64,000 bases of DNA from Streptomyces sp. NRRL S-455 (lineage in GTDB: Bacteria > Actinomycetota > Actinomycetes > Streptomycetales > Streptomycetaceae): NCBI RefSeq assembly GCF_000717875.1, contig NZ_JOCT01000008.1, positions 62,001 to 126,000 on the forward strand, given 5' to 3'. This document shows, in pieces, positions 16,869 through 25,507 of this stretch. A model generated the notes under the pieces. The model saw nothing but the letters and a program-made list of their open reading frames with translations. It made no database searches and had not been told where the DNA came from. The position numbers and the translations under genes were made by a program. Within the stretch, counting starts at the first letter, position 1; the number at the start of each line of letters is the position of its first letter.

Positions 16869-17444
16869 GTAAGGTCGCGGAGGGCGCCCACACCCTGTTC
16901 TCTCCACTGAGGGACCTGTTCGCCGCGATCGTCTTCATCTTCTTCGGCCTGAACACCGACCCCGCCAGCATCCCCCGGTCCTGCTCCCGGCGCTCGCCCT
17001 CGCCGCCGTCACCACCACGAAGATCGCCACCGGCTCTGGGCCGCCCGGCGCGCCAGGATCTCCAGCAAAGGCCGCTGGCGGGTCGGCGGCACGCTGGTCG
17101 CCCGCGGGGAGTTCTCCATCGTGATCGCCGGTCTGGCCGTCTCCGTCGGCATCGAGTACTCCCTCGGTCCCCTGGCCACCGCTTACGTCCTGATCCTGGT
17201 TGTGCTGGGTCCGCTCACCGCCCGGTACACCGAGCCGGTCGCCACCTGGTTGACCGGCCGGCGTCACAACTCCACCGCCGTGTCTCCGGCCGTGGCACAC
17301 AGCGGTGGTGCGGAGAAGGCGCCTTCCGAGACCGCGTCGTGGACGGCGCACCGCGATGCAGGACACCGTTCGGGAGAGCACAGGACCAGTCGTCGGGACT
17401 TCCCCGGGACCGGCAGCACCCGCCGCATACGTCGGGCGCCATGA
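16869..17444 (+). pseudogene. C-terminal half of a KefB/CPA2-type Na+/H+ antiporter, frameshifted
   Basis: Three pieces in different frames rebuild a cation:proton antiporter. The first reads GKVAEGAHTLFSPLRDLFAA then IVFIFFGLNTDP (about 16869-16975). The second, reading PVLLPALALAAVTTTKIATG, covers roughly 16977-17040. The third continues WAARRARISSKGRWRVGGT and ends near 17444, including LVARGEFSIVIAGLAVSVGIE. At least two frameshifts and the missing N-terminal half make it non-functional. It sits between the ATPase and the phosphotransferase genes and supports a decayed element interior. Confidence 0.75.
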
Positions 17445-17587
17445 CCCGCGCGGTCGCCAGGTGCGGAAGGGCACTGGGCGTCATACGCTGACCCTCAGGG
17501 GGCTGTTTGTGCCTTCATGGAACGAGGCACGGCCGGAATGGCCTGGCGGCCATGCGGTGAAGTCCGTGGCAGTGGAGTGAGGGGCCC

Positions 17588-18661
17588 GTGCACTCTCCGT
17601 ACACTCTCGCGTTCGACAGCTCCGCCGAGGCCGGGACGAGCAGGCTCGGCGGCAAGTGCGCCGCGCTCATCGCGATGACCCGGGCCGGTGCTCCGGTGCC
17701 GCCCGGGTTCGTGGTGACCATGGATGCCTTCGAGGCGCTGCTCGACCGCGGCGGGTTGTGCCGGGCCGTCGACGCCGCCCTTGCCGGGCTCGTCGCCGAT
17801 CCGGGTGCTGTGGCGGCGCGCGGCGCCGAGATCCGCTGCATGGTGATTGACCAGCTCATGCCCTCACCGGTCGCGTCGGCGGTGACGGCGGCGTACAAGG
17901 AATTCTGCCGGGCCATCGGCTGTCCGGATGTCGCGGTGGCCGTCCGGTCGAGCGCCGAGGGGGAGGACTCGCCCGACGCGAGTTACGCCGGGCAGCACGA
18001 CACGTTCTTGTGGATCCGGGGCGCGGATGCGGTCCTCGACGCCGTTCGGCGCTGCTGGGCGAGCCTGTGGACCGACCGCGCGATCATCTACCGCGCGACC
18101 CATGGGCTGCGGCAGAGAGGGCTGCGCATGGCGGTCGGGGTGCAGCAGATGGTCGATGCCCGTACGTCCGGCGCCGCCGTGACCGTCAACCCCGCCGACG
18201 GTGACCCTTCGAAGATCGTGGTGGAGGCGATCTGGGGAATGGGGCAACTCATGGTGTCCGGCGAGGTGACCCCGGACGCCCACCTGGTGGACAAGGTACT
18301 GCTCACGACGGTACGGACGACCGTGTCGCCGAAGCACCAGGAACTGGTCCCCGCCCCCGACGGGCACGGGCTCATACGGCGAGAGGTCGAGGAGCGCCGT
18401 CGGCGGGTCCCCTGCCTGGCTCCGCCGGAGGTCGTCGAGATCGCCCGCCTGGCCAAGACCGCCGAGCGGTACTACGGCGTCCCTCAGAACATCGAGTGGG
18501 CCATCGACCGCCGGCGGCACGCCTCCGCGGGCGCCACCGCGATGCTGCTCCAGACGCGGCCCGAGGCGGTCTGGAGCCGTCGGCCGAGGACACCTGCCCG
18601 GGTCGGCCGCGGCGCGGGCGTCTCCAGCATCCTCGACACCCTCCTTCGCCCTGGAAGGTAG
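17588..18661 (+). CDS. PEP-synthase-type ATP-grasp subunit (PPDK N-terminal domain alone)
   Basis: The 357-residue protein is the pyruvate phosphate dikinase N-terminal, ATP-binding domain standing alone. It has LGGKCAALIAMTRAGAPVPPGFVVT at the start, VAVRSSAEGEDSPDASYAGQHDTFL (nucleotide-binding) and ends AMLLQTRPEAVW, the usual terminus of the module. In dikinases this domain uses ATP to pyrophosphorylate a swivelling histidine, here carried on the next gene. The GTG at 17588 gives the correct N-terminus. A 6-bp palindrome with a 4-bp spacer (17538-17553) lies just upstream. At about 38 kDa it resembles the 40-kDa subunit of phenylphosphate synthase. Confidence 0.85.
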   Translation: MHSPYTLAFDSSAEAGTSRLGGKCAALIAMTRAGAPVPPGFVVTMDAFEALLDRGGLCRAVDAALAGLVADPGAVAARGAEIRCMVIDQLMPSPVASAVTAAYKEFCRAIGCPDVAVAVRSSAEGEDSPDASYAGQHDTFLWIRGADAVLDAVRRCWASLWTDRAIIYRATHGLRQRGLRMAVGVQQMVDARTSGAAVTVNPADGDPSKIVVEAIWGMGQLMVSGEVTPDAHLVDKVLLTTVRTTVSPKHQELVPAPDGHGLIRREVEERRRRVPCLAPPEVVEIARLAKTAERYYGVPQNIEWAIDRRRHASAGATAMLLQTRPEAVWSRRPRTPARVGRGAGVSSILDTLLRPGR

Positions 18662-18754
18662 CCGATATGCCCCTTCGGCTCGGCCGCCGTCGAAAGACTC
18701 GTCCACGCCGAGTCGGCATCGCCCGCCTGCGAGCCTTGTAAGGAGCACGTCAAG

Positions 18755-20569
18755 ATGACAGTCTCGCGCACAGCCTTCCCGAGCCCCTACGAGATGGCCT
18801 CCCCCGCGGCCGCGGAGGGGTGGGAAGGGTTGTACCCGTACTACATGCTCTTCCAGCCCTGGCGGCGCTCGGTCGAGGAGGAACGCTTCTGGTTCCGCGA
18901 CAGCCAGCACTGGCCCACTGTGGTGAAGCCGTTCGAGACGGTCGTCACCGAGCTCGCGTTCAAGGGCCAGGGCCAGTTCAACACCCGGCACTTCGTCGTA
19001 CCGCCCGCGTACGGCGTCACGTTCCGCATCCACCAGGGCTACGTCTACCTGAGTCCGGTGGCCGCGCCGGAGAGCCGGATCCCTGCCCGAGCACAGCAGT
19101 TCCTGGAACGCGCCGGGTACTACTACGCGAACTGGGACAGGCTGCTGGAGAACTGGAAGGGCAAGGTCCTCGGCATCATCCGTGAACTGGAGTCCATCAG
19201 CTTCGGCGAGCTACCGGAGGTCCAGCCGTACGAGGACATCGAAGCGGGGGTCGGCCTGGGCGCCGCCGATGCCCTGATCGGCGGGTACGACCGGCTCCTC
19301 GCCCTGTGCCAGCGCGCCTTGCAGTACCACTTCGAGTTCCTGAACCTCGGCTACGCGGCCTACCTGGACTTCTTCCAGTTCTGCAAGCAACGGTTCCCGG
19401 GCATCCCGGACCAGGGCATCGCGGCGATGGTCACGGGAGTGGAGATGGAGCTGTTCCGTCCGGACGACGAGCTCAGGAAACTGGCAAGGCTCGCTGTCGA
19501 ACTGGGCGTCGACAGGGCACTGACCGTGCCCGACCCCGGGGAGCACACTCTGACTGCCCTCAGCCGCGAGCCGGGCGGCCGCGACTGGCTCGACGCCTGG
19601 AACGCCGCCCGTGATCCCTGGTTCAACTTCACGTCGGGCAACGGCCTCTACAGCAGCGACCGGTACTGGAGGGACACCCCCTCGCTTCCCCTGGGGTACA
19701 TCCGCGACTACATCCTGCGCCTGCGGCGGGGCGAGGCCATCGACCGGCGCCTCGCCGAACTCGCCGCCGAGCGCGAGCGGATCACCGGCGAGTACGCCGC
19801 ACTGCTCGACTCCCCGGCACGGGCCGACCTCGAGGTGAAACTGGGCCTCGCCCGCCAGGTCTACCCGTATGTGGAGAACCACAACTTCTACATCGAGCAC
19901 TGGACGATGGGCGTCTTCTGGCGCAAGGCCAGGGAGCTGTCCGCCCTGCTGCACCGGGCCGGGTTCTGGCCCGGCGCGAACGACATGTTCTACCTCACGC
20001 GTGACGAAGTCCGCGCAGCGCTGTTCGACCACGCGTCCAGCTGGGCGATCGGCGTCGAGCCGGTCGGCCCCGGTCACTGGCCGGCGGAGGTGGAACGGCG
20101 GCGCCGGATCGTGGCCGCGCTCGAACGGCAGCACCCGGAACCGGCGCTGAACGAGCCGCCGCGGGCCATCACCGAGCCGTTCAGCGTCATGCTGTGGGGC
20201 ATCACCGGCGAGCGGATCCGGTCGTGGCTGGCAGCCCCCGGCGACCTGGGCGACCTGACCGGCATGGCCGCCTCGCCGGGCGTCGCCGAAGGCACGGCCC
20301 GGGTGATCCGCAGCCCCGACGAGCTGGACCTCCTCCAGGAGGGCGACATCCTGGTCGCCCCGGTCACCGCGCCCAGCTGGACGCCGGCCTTCGGGAAGGT
20401 CCGCGCGACCGTCACCGACATCGGGGGAGTCATGTCCCACGCCGCCATCGTCTGCCGTGAGTATTCCCTGCCTGCCGTCACCGGGACGGGCTCGGCGTCC
20501 ACCCGCATCAAGTCCGGCCGTCGGATCCGTGTGGACGGCACGGCCGGCACGGTCACCCTTCTCGACTGA
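18755..20569 (+). CDS. PEP-utilising phosphotransferase with swivelling histidine domain
   Basis: The 604-residue protein has a long helical region (residues 1-500) and a C-terminal PEP-mobile domain (about 500-604) with LVAPVTAPSWTPAF and GGVMSHAAIVCREYSLPAV, whose histidine near residue 562 is the phosphorylated residue. With the preceding gene it rebuilds a complete dikinase split in two, as in phenylphosphate synthase (about 70 plus 40 kDa subunits) and, fused, in rifamycin phosphotransferase. The helical part would bind the acceptor. The acceptor is unknown: phenol-like, antibiotic-like or other. RBS AAGGAG precedes ATG 18755. It is probably cotranscribed with the previous gene (93-bp gap) and with the HD gene. 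Confidence 0.85.
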   Translation: MTVSRTAFPSPYEMASPAAAEGWEGLYPYYMLFQPWRRSVEEERFWFRDSQHWPTVVKPFETVVTELAFKGQGQFNTRHFVVPPAYGVTFRIHQGYVYLSPVAAPESRIPARAQQFLERAGYYYANWDRLLENWKGKVLGIIRELESISFGELPEVQPYEDIEAGVGLGAADALIGGYDRLLALCQRALQYHFEFLNLGYAAYLDFFQFCKQRFPGIPDQGIAAMVTGVEMELFRPDDELRKLARLAVELGVDRALTVPDPGEHTLTALSREPGGRDWLDAWNAARDPWFNFTSGNGLYSSDRYWRDTPSLPLGYIRDYILRLRRGEAIDRRLAELAAERERITGEYAALLDSPARADLEVKLGLARQVYPYVENHNFYIEHWTMGVFWRKARELSALLHRAGFWPGANDMFYLTRDEVRAALFDHASSWAIGVEPVGPGHWPAEVERRRRIVAALERQHPEPALNEPPRAITEPFSVMLWGITGERIRSWLAAPGDLGDLTGMAASPGVAEGTARVIRSPDELDLLQEGDILVAPVTAPSWTPAFGKVRATVTDIGGVMSHAAIVCREYSLPAVTGTGSASTRIKSGRRIRVDGTAGTVTLLD

Positions 20570-20594
20570 CCGGCCCCGTACGACAGGAGACGTC

Positions 20595-21348
20595 ATGACG
20601 TCCGACCGGGCGGCCCGCGAGCCGCTGTCGACCCTCCCCCCCTGGCAGCCTCGGAGATTCCCCTGAGCGACCCCCTTCCGCCCGTGCCGTTGACCGGCGT
20701 CCGGCGGGAGATATGGGACCGCGCCCTTCCCTGCCTCGACGTGCGCGACAACGACGCCCATTCGCTGTACGCCTTCGCGCTGGCGGCCGCGCTGCTGCAC
20801 GTCCTGCCAGGGGCACGGGCGGACGTCGTGCTGCCCGCCGTCCTCCTGCACGACACCGGCTGGAAGCCGGTCGACCCTGCGGACATCCTGCCCGCCATCG
20901 CCGGGCGGGCCGGACCTGCCGGGCAGGAGACGATACGCAGGCACGAGTCCGAGGGCGCCGCCAGCGCCGCCCGCATCCTCGCCGACGTCGGCTACCCGGC
21001 GCGGGACACCGAGCGGATCGTCACCATTATCGACGGGCACGACACCCGCAGGGATGCCCTCGACCTGGACGACGCCGTGGTGAAGGGCGCCGACAAGCTG
21101 TGGCGGTTGACCCCGCACGGCCTGCGCACCGTCGGTGCGTGTTCCGCCCTCGATCCGACCGGATACTGCGGTTCGTGGCGGCACGTACCTACGACCGGCT
21201 GCTTACCGACCCCGCCCGCGCCGTCGCGGCCGCACTCAGCGTGCTGGCCCGTACCGATGTCAGCGTGCAGCGAAGCGGCCTGAAACCGCCATCACTCGAT
21301 GAATGGCCTATTTCGGTTGCTTATGGATATTTCCGGCGTGAGTCTTGA
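20595..21348 (+). pseudogene. HD-domain phosphohydrolase gene disrupted by two frameshifts
   Basis: A good start (ATG 20595 after AGGAG) opens a frame that stops after 23 codons. Reading one base back at a 7-C tract (20636-20642) continues into an HD-domain protein with HSLYAF, VVLPAVLLHDTGWK (metal-binding His-Asp) and HDTR. A second one-base shift near 21139 restores the conserved-looking tail (RILRFVAARTYDRLLTD). It follows the phosphotransferase subunits by 25 bp, so a phosphohydrolase acting on the same product is conceivable. Two lesions in one gene suggest a pseudogene, but sequencing error or slippage cannot be excluded. Confidence 0.65.
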
Positions 21349-23818
21349 CTGCATGGACGCCTATCCGCCACTCGGAGTGGTCGTGATCGACCGGCAGGGC
21401 CTCGTAGTCGGGTGGACGCCCGGAGCGGAACGCCTGCTCGGTCACACGAGCGCCGAGGCCCGCGGCCGGTCCGTGGCGGAGCTGCTGGACGCCCCCGTGC
21501 TGGCGGGCGGGGAACCTGCTCGAGGTGAAGGGGCTGCCGGGCTCGGTGAGCGGCATCCGGACGTGAGCGTACGCCACAAGGACGGGCGCCGGCTGGCCGT
21601 GGCCGTCTCCCGCTACCGCTTCGCCCCGGGGGTGGACAGCACCGGAGGAGGACCCGGCACCGTCCTGCTTGTCGCCCCGCAGTCCGGGTCGGCGGCGGAG
21701 CGCCTGCGGCAGTCGCTGTCCGGCTGGGTTCTGCAGGACTCGCCCCTGGCCCTGACGGTGTACGACACCGAGCTGCGCAGCGTGTGGCAGAGCGCCGCGA
21801 TGCACCGCCTCAGCGGCCTGCCGGACGAGGAGCGATGCGAACGCCGGCTGACGGAGGTCTTCGCCGGCCCCGACGCGGTGGAGTGGGAGGAGCGGATGCG
21901 GCTGGCCATGGCCACGGGCGAAGAGCAGGTCAGCGAGCTCAAGGGCACCGGCCTGACCGGCCTCGGATCCCGTGTCTTCAGTGTCACGGCGACGCCGCTG
22001 CGGGACGCGGAGGCCCGTACGCTCGGAGTCTGCGCTCTCGTGAGTGATGTGACCGAGAGGCGCCGTGCCCGCGAGCGGCTCTCTCTGCTGAACGACGCGA
22101 GCCTGCACATCGGCAGCACCCTCGACATGGTGCAGACCGCACGGGAGCTCACCGAGGTGGCCGTACCCAGGTTCACCGACTTCGCCCGCGTGGACCTGCT
22201 GGACGTCATCCTCCAGGGCGACGAACCCGCTCCTGGGCCGCTGGCCGGCCCCGTGCGGCTGCGGCGCATCGCGGAACTGTTCCTGTGCGAGGGGGTCACC
22301 ACGGAACAGCGCACCGTCGGCGAGGCGGACGTCTACCTCGCGAACTCGCCGGCCGCCCTGTGCCTGGCCAGCGGCCGGCCGACGCTGTACCGGGACAACA
22401 CCGCCCCGCCGATCCGCTCCTACTACGCGATCGACGCGACCCCCGAGCGGCGGGCGAGGGTCCGGCGGATGGGCCCGCACTCATGGATCATCGTGCCGGT
22501 GAAGGCCAGGGGCACGACCCTCGGCGTGGTGTGGTTCACCCGCATGCGGGAGACTCCGGAGAGCTTCGACGAGGACGACCTTCCCCTCGCCGAGGACCTG
22601 GTGGCAAGGGCGGCGGTCTGCCTGGACAACGCCCGGCGCTTCACCCGCGAACGCGCTGCGGCTCTCACTCTGCAGCGGAGCTTGCTGCCGCAGCGGATGC
22701 CGGAGCAGTCGGCGGTGGAAGCCGCCTTCCGCTACCTCCCCGCCGAACAGCGTTCCGGGGTGGGCGGCGACTGGTTCGACGTGATCCCGCTCTCCGGAGC
22801 CAGGGTCGCGCTGGTGGTCGGCGACGTGGTCGGGCACGGCATCCACGCGGCCGCCACGATGGGCCGGCTGCGCGCCGCCGTGCAAACCCTCGCCGATGTC
22901 GACCTCGCTCCCGACGAACTGCTCACTCGCCTCGACGACCTGGTTCTCCGGCTGTCGGCGGAGTCCGGGGCGGACACGGAGCCGTCGGGGGCGGAGGCCG
23001 CCGGGGACATCGGGGCCACCTGCCTGTACGCGGTGTACGACCCGGTCTCCAGGCGCTGCTCCATGGCGCTGGCCGGCCACCCGCCGCCCGCCGTCGTCGG
23101 TCCGGACGGCACCGCTGAGTTCCTGGACGTCCCCGTGGGACCGCCACTCGGACTGGGCGGGCTGCCGTTCGAATCGATGGACGTCACCCTCCAGGAAGGC
23201 AGCCTGCTCGCCCTTTACACCGACGGCTTGATCCATTCCGGCCACCGCGACCTCGGGGACGGGCTTGAGGCCCTGCGGGAGGCGCTGGCCGTGCCGACGG
23301 GCACGCTGGACTCCCTGTGCGACCACGTCGTACACAAGCTGCTGCCCGAGGGCCCCGCCGACGATGCGGCCCTGCTCCTGGTGCGGCCCCGGGCCCTGGA
23401 CGCGCGCAGGGTCGCCGTGTGGGACGTGGAGGCCGACCCCGCCGAGGTGGCGCGGATACGGTCGAACGCAGGCCGTGCCCTGGCCGAGTGGGGGCTGGAA
23501 GATGCCGCGTTCGTCACCGAACTGGTGGTCAGTGAACTGGTCACCAACGCCATCAGGTACGGCGACACGCCGATCCAGTTGCGGCTCATCCACGACCGCG
23601 GGCTGATCTGCGAGGTCTCCGACTCCAGCAGCACCGCACCGCATCTGCGGCGGGCCCGGGTGTTCGACGAGGGCGGTCGGGGGCTGTTGCTGGTCGCGCA
23701 GCTCACGGAGCGCTGGGGCACCCGGCAGACGGCGGCCGGCAAGACGATCTGGTGTGAGCAAACCCTGGCCGCGGCCGGCGGCCCGCTCCTCTCCCTGGAG
23801 GGAACTGCCGCCATATGA
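21299..23818 (+). CDS. PAS-PAS-GAF-SpoIIE phosphatase-HATPase multidomain regulator
   Basis: The 839-residue protein has an N-terminal PAS domain (LGVVVIDRQGLVVGWTPGAERLLGHT), a second PAS-like region (about 140-250), a GAF domain (about 260-450), a SpoIIE/PP2C phosphatase (GVGGDWFDVIPL, GDVVGHGIHAAATMGRLRA and a GPPLGLGG loop, about 460-690) and an RsbW-like ATPase (LVVSELVTNAIRYGD, GRGLLLV). Such fused proteins control anti-sigma/anti-anti-sigma phosphorylation in response to a signal. ATG 21299 is tentative; 21323 and 21353 are in-frame alternatives, and none has a strong ribosome-binding site. It overlaps the decayed HD gene tail. Confidence 0.9.
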   Translation: MNGLFRLLMDISGVSLDCMDAYPPLGVVVIDRQGLVVGWTPGAERLLGHTSAEARGRSVAELLDAPVLAGGEPARGEGAAGLGERHPDVSVRHKDGRRLAVAVSRYRFAPGVDSTGGGPGTVLLVAPQSGSAAERLRQSLSGWVLQDSPLALTVYDTELRSVWQSAAMHRLSGLPDEERCERRLTEVFAGPDAVEWEERMRLAMATGEEQVSELKGTGLTGLGSRVFSVTATPLRDAEARTLGVCALVSDVTERRRARERLSLLNDASLHIGSTLDMVQTARELTEVAVPRFTDFARVDLLDVILQGDEPAPGPLAGPVRLRRIAELFLCEGVTTEQRTVGEADVYLANSPAALCLASGRPTLYRDNTAPPIRSYYAIDATPERRARVRRMGPHSWIIVPVKARGTTLGVVWFTRMRETPESFDEDDLPLAEDLVARAAVCLDNARRFTRERAAALTLQRSLLPQRMPEQSAVEAAFRYLPAEQRSGVGGDWFDVIPLSGARVALVVGDVVGHGIHAAATMGRLRAAVQTLADVDLAPDELLTRLDDLVLRLSAESGADTEPSGAEAAGDIGATCLYAVYDPVSRRCSMALAGHPPPAVVGPDGTAEFLDVPVGPPLGLGGLPFESMDVTLQEGSLLALYTDGLIHSGHRDLGDGLEALREALAVPTGTLDSLCDHVVHKLLPEGPADDAALLLVRPRALDARRVAVWDVEADPAEVARIRSNAGRALAEWGLEDAAFVTELVVSELVTNAIRYGDTPIQLRLIHDRGLICEVSDSSSTAPHLRRARVFDEGGRGLLLVAQLTERWGTRQTAAGKTIWCEQTLAAAGGPLLSLEGTAAI

Positions 23819-24130
23819 CCGCGCCGTACGCGGCGCGCGACGACACGTAGATGTCGGGGCATGGCACCCCATCCGCTGACGCACCGCTCACGCAGACGGC
23901 CCCGGACGAGGAGTCCGAGGCCGACTAAAACACCTCCCTGGGGGAGAAGCCCCAGGCCGGCGGCTTGACGCGTTGTGCCCCCGGCAGGATTCGAACCTGC
24001 GACACCCGCTTTAGGAGTTCGATCCATCCCCGGCACGGTGGGACCTTCCTGCGTGCACTGGGGCCACGAACAACCACCGACATCCGCGGCGGTTCGTAGC
24101 AGTTGATGTCAGCGTTGGATGTCATTCAGA
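23819..24130. other. Gene-free stretch holding the tRNA-Arg(CCU) scar
   Basis: Besides the tRNA scar there is a hairpin-like sequence CCTGGGGGAGAAGCCCCAGG at about 23938-23957, comparable to a tRNA terminator, and the arm-like repeat at 24102-24124. No coding sequence is seen. Confidence 0.5.
23976..24017 (-). repeat. 3' half of tRNA-Arg(CCU): orphan integration scar
   Basis: The minus strand reads from an anticodon loop CTCCTAA through a complete variable loop, T stem-loop (GCAGG-TTCGAAT-CCTGC) and acceptor strand CGGGGGC with discriminator A. The 5' side does not pair, so the sequence is cut exactly at the anticodon loop, like the tRNA-Arg(UCU) scar. Its intact partner is not in the window. 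Just right of it (24102-24124) lies GTTGATGTCAGCGTTGGATGTCA, related to the arm repeats at the main element ends. Confidence 0.8.
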
Positions 24131-25006
24131 TCATCCGGAGAGCACCAGGAGGATCAGTTGCAGGGGCATCATGAGGAACGCGAGTGACAGCAGCAGTCCG
24201 CCGGCCAGCGTCACGCCCGCTGTGCGCCACAGCAGGGTCGAGGCCGCCAGTGAGCAGACGGCCTTGCCGGGCTGCTGACGGTCGTAGACGACTTCGATGC
24301 GTGTCGGGTCGCCGCCGATGCCCCTGGCCGCGTAGTCGGACTCGATCTCGTGCGTCCCGCCCTCCAGGTCGGTGTACCGGAAGAACGTCCGCTTACGCTC
24401 TCGCCGGGCGAACACCGCGACGACCGTGACACCCCGCCTGCGCACGGTCCACAGCTTCCACGCCCACCGGAGCGAGGGCACCACGATCAACAGACCGAAG
24501 AGGGCGGGCGCCACCCCGAGCAGCCACAACGCCGCCTGCTGCGTTTCGCCGGCCCACGCCAGCAGGGCGAACCCGCCGACGTATACGAGAAGGAGAACGA
24601 TCCCCACGGCGCGTTCACGGCGTGTCAGCCCCAGCCCTTTCTTCCGGCCGGAGGCGCTCGCCGGCCGCTCCTCGACCAGGGCCGCCCCGCCCTGCGGCGG
24701 ACCGCTCCTGGACCGTGCCCCGTGGGCCACCTCGACGAGCCGGCCTGCTTGGGCGGCGTCGCGGCCGTCCAGGGTGAACACAGGCCCCGGAGCGCCGTCC
24801 ACACCCCACAGCGCGATCTCGACCGAGCGCCGCCCCCGGCCCACGACCCGCGCCTCCTCCACGGCCTCGATAGGTATCCGCCGCCGCAGCCCCTTCTGCT
24901 CCAGCACGACGGCCTGGCCCTCCAGCCACATGGCGTCGCCATACCCACGCAGCGTGACCGACGGCAGCGGCGACAAAGGCGGTGACGGCTCGGACCGACG
25001 GGACAT
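24131..25006 (-). CDS. Membrane protein with a DUF3592-like C-terminal domain
   Basis: The 291-residue protein has a cytoplasmic-looking N-terminal half (VTLRGYGDAMWLEGQAVVLEQKG, a PH-like beta-rich pattern) and two transmembrane helices in the middle (GIVLLLVYVGGFALLAWAG; WLLGVAPALFGLLIVVPSL). These are followed by a beta-rich domain (RRRGVTVVAVFARRERKRTFFRYTD and IEVVYDRQQPGKAVC) typical of DUF3592, and a final helix. Function is unknown; the family is probably cell-envelope associated. ATG 25006 is preceded by GAGAGG; a longer in-frame start (25048) lacks support. Confidence 0.7.
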   Translation of the reverse strand: MSRRSEPSPPLSPLPSVTLRGYGDAMWLEGQAVVLEQKGLRRRIPIEAVEEARVVGRGRRSVEIALWGVDGAPGPVFTLDGRDAAQAGRLVEVAHGARSRSGPPQGGAALVEERPASASGRKKGLGLTRRERAVGIVLLLVYVGGFALLAWAGETQQAALWLLGVAPALFGLLIVVPSLRWAWKLWTVRRRGVTVVAVFARRERKRTFFRYTDLEGGTHEIESDYAARGIGGDPTRIEVVYDRQQPGKAVCSLAASTLLWRTAGVTLAGGLLLSLAFLMMPLQLILLVLSG

Positions 25007-25507
25007 CAGGACCTCTCTCGTTGAATCCGGAGGGGGTGGCACGAACACTCAAAGCATTCCACGCATCCGCCCCCAGGAAGCGGCCGTCACCGTGAACCGG
25101 CCGGCGGACGCCGTCTGCCTCGCCGAGACCCAGGCTTCTTTGCGGGAGCTGCCGCCCCTACGGAAGGCCCGCACACTGCTCAACTGACGGGCACGGCGGC
25201 CAAGGGCAGCGGGAATTGAGGGGCCCCCGGGTTCGCCTCGGGATTCGAGTCGTGTCGGCGCACCGTCCCCTCCCACCACCTTGGCGACGAGACCGCTTCG
25301 TCCCGAAGCAACTTGGCTGGGCACTCGACCTTTGGACGCGGCGCCTCTCACCTGCGGCGGCGGTCCGCCGGCGTTCGCGGGCGTCCCCTGTTGTTCGCTG
25401 GCGTTGTCACGCAGTTTGACTCACCCGGTGCGCGGGACCGGCTCTCAGCTCAGTACTGCAGCCGCAGTTGTTGTGACCGGTGATCCGGTTGCTCGTTGTG
25501 CTTGGTC
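25007..25507. other. Spacer between the membrane protein and the IS701-type element
   Basis: About 500 bases. Around 25440-25475, AGCTCAGTACTGCAGCCGCAGTTGTTGTG is likely the left end of the insertion sequence. The remainder shows no supportable gene. Confidence 0.4.
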
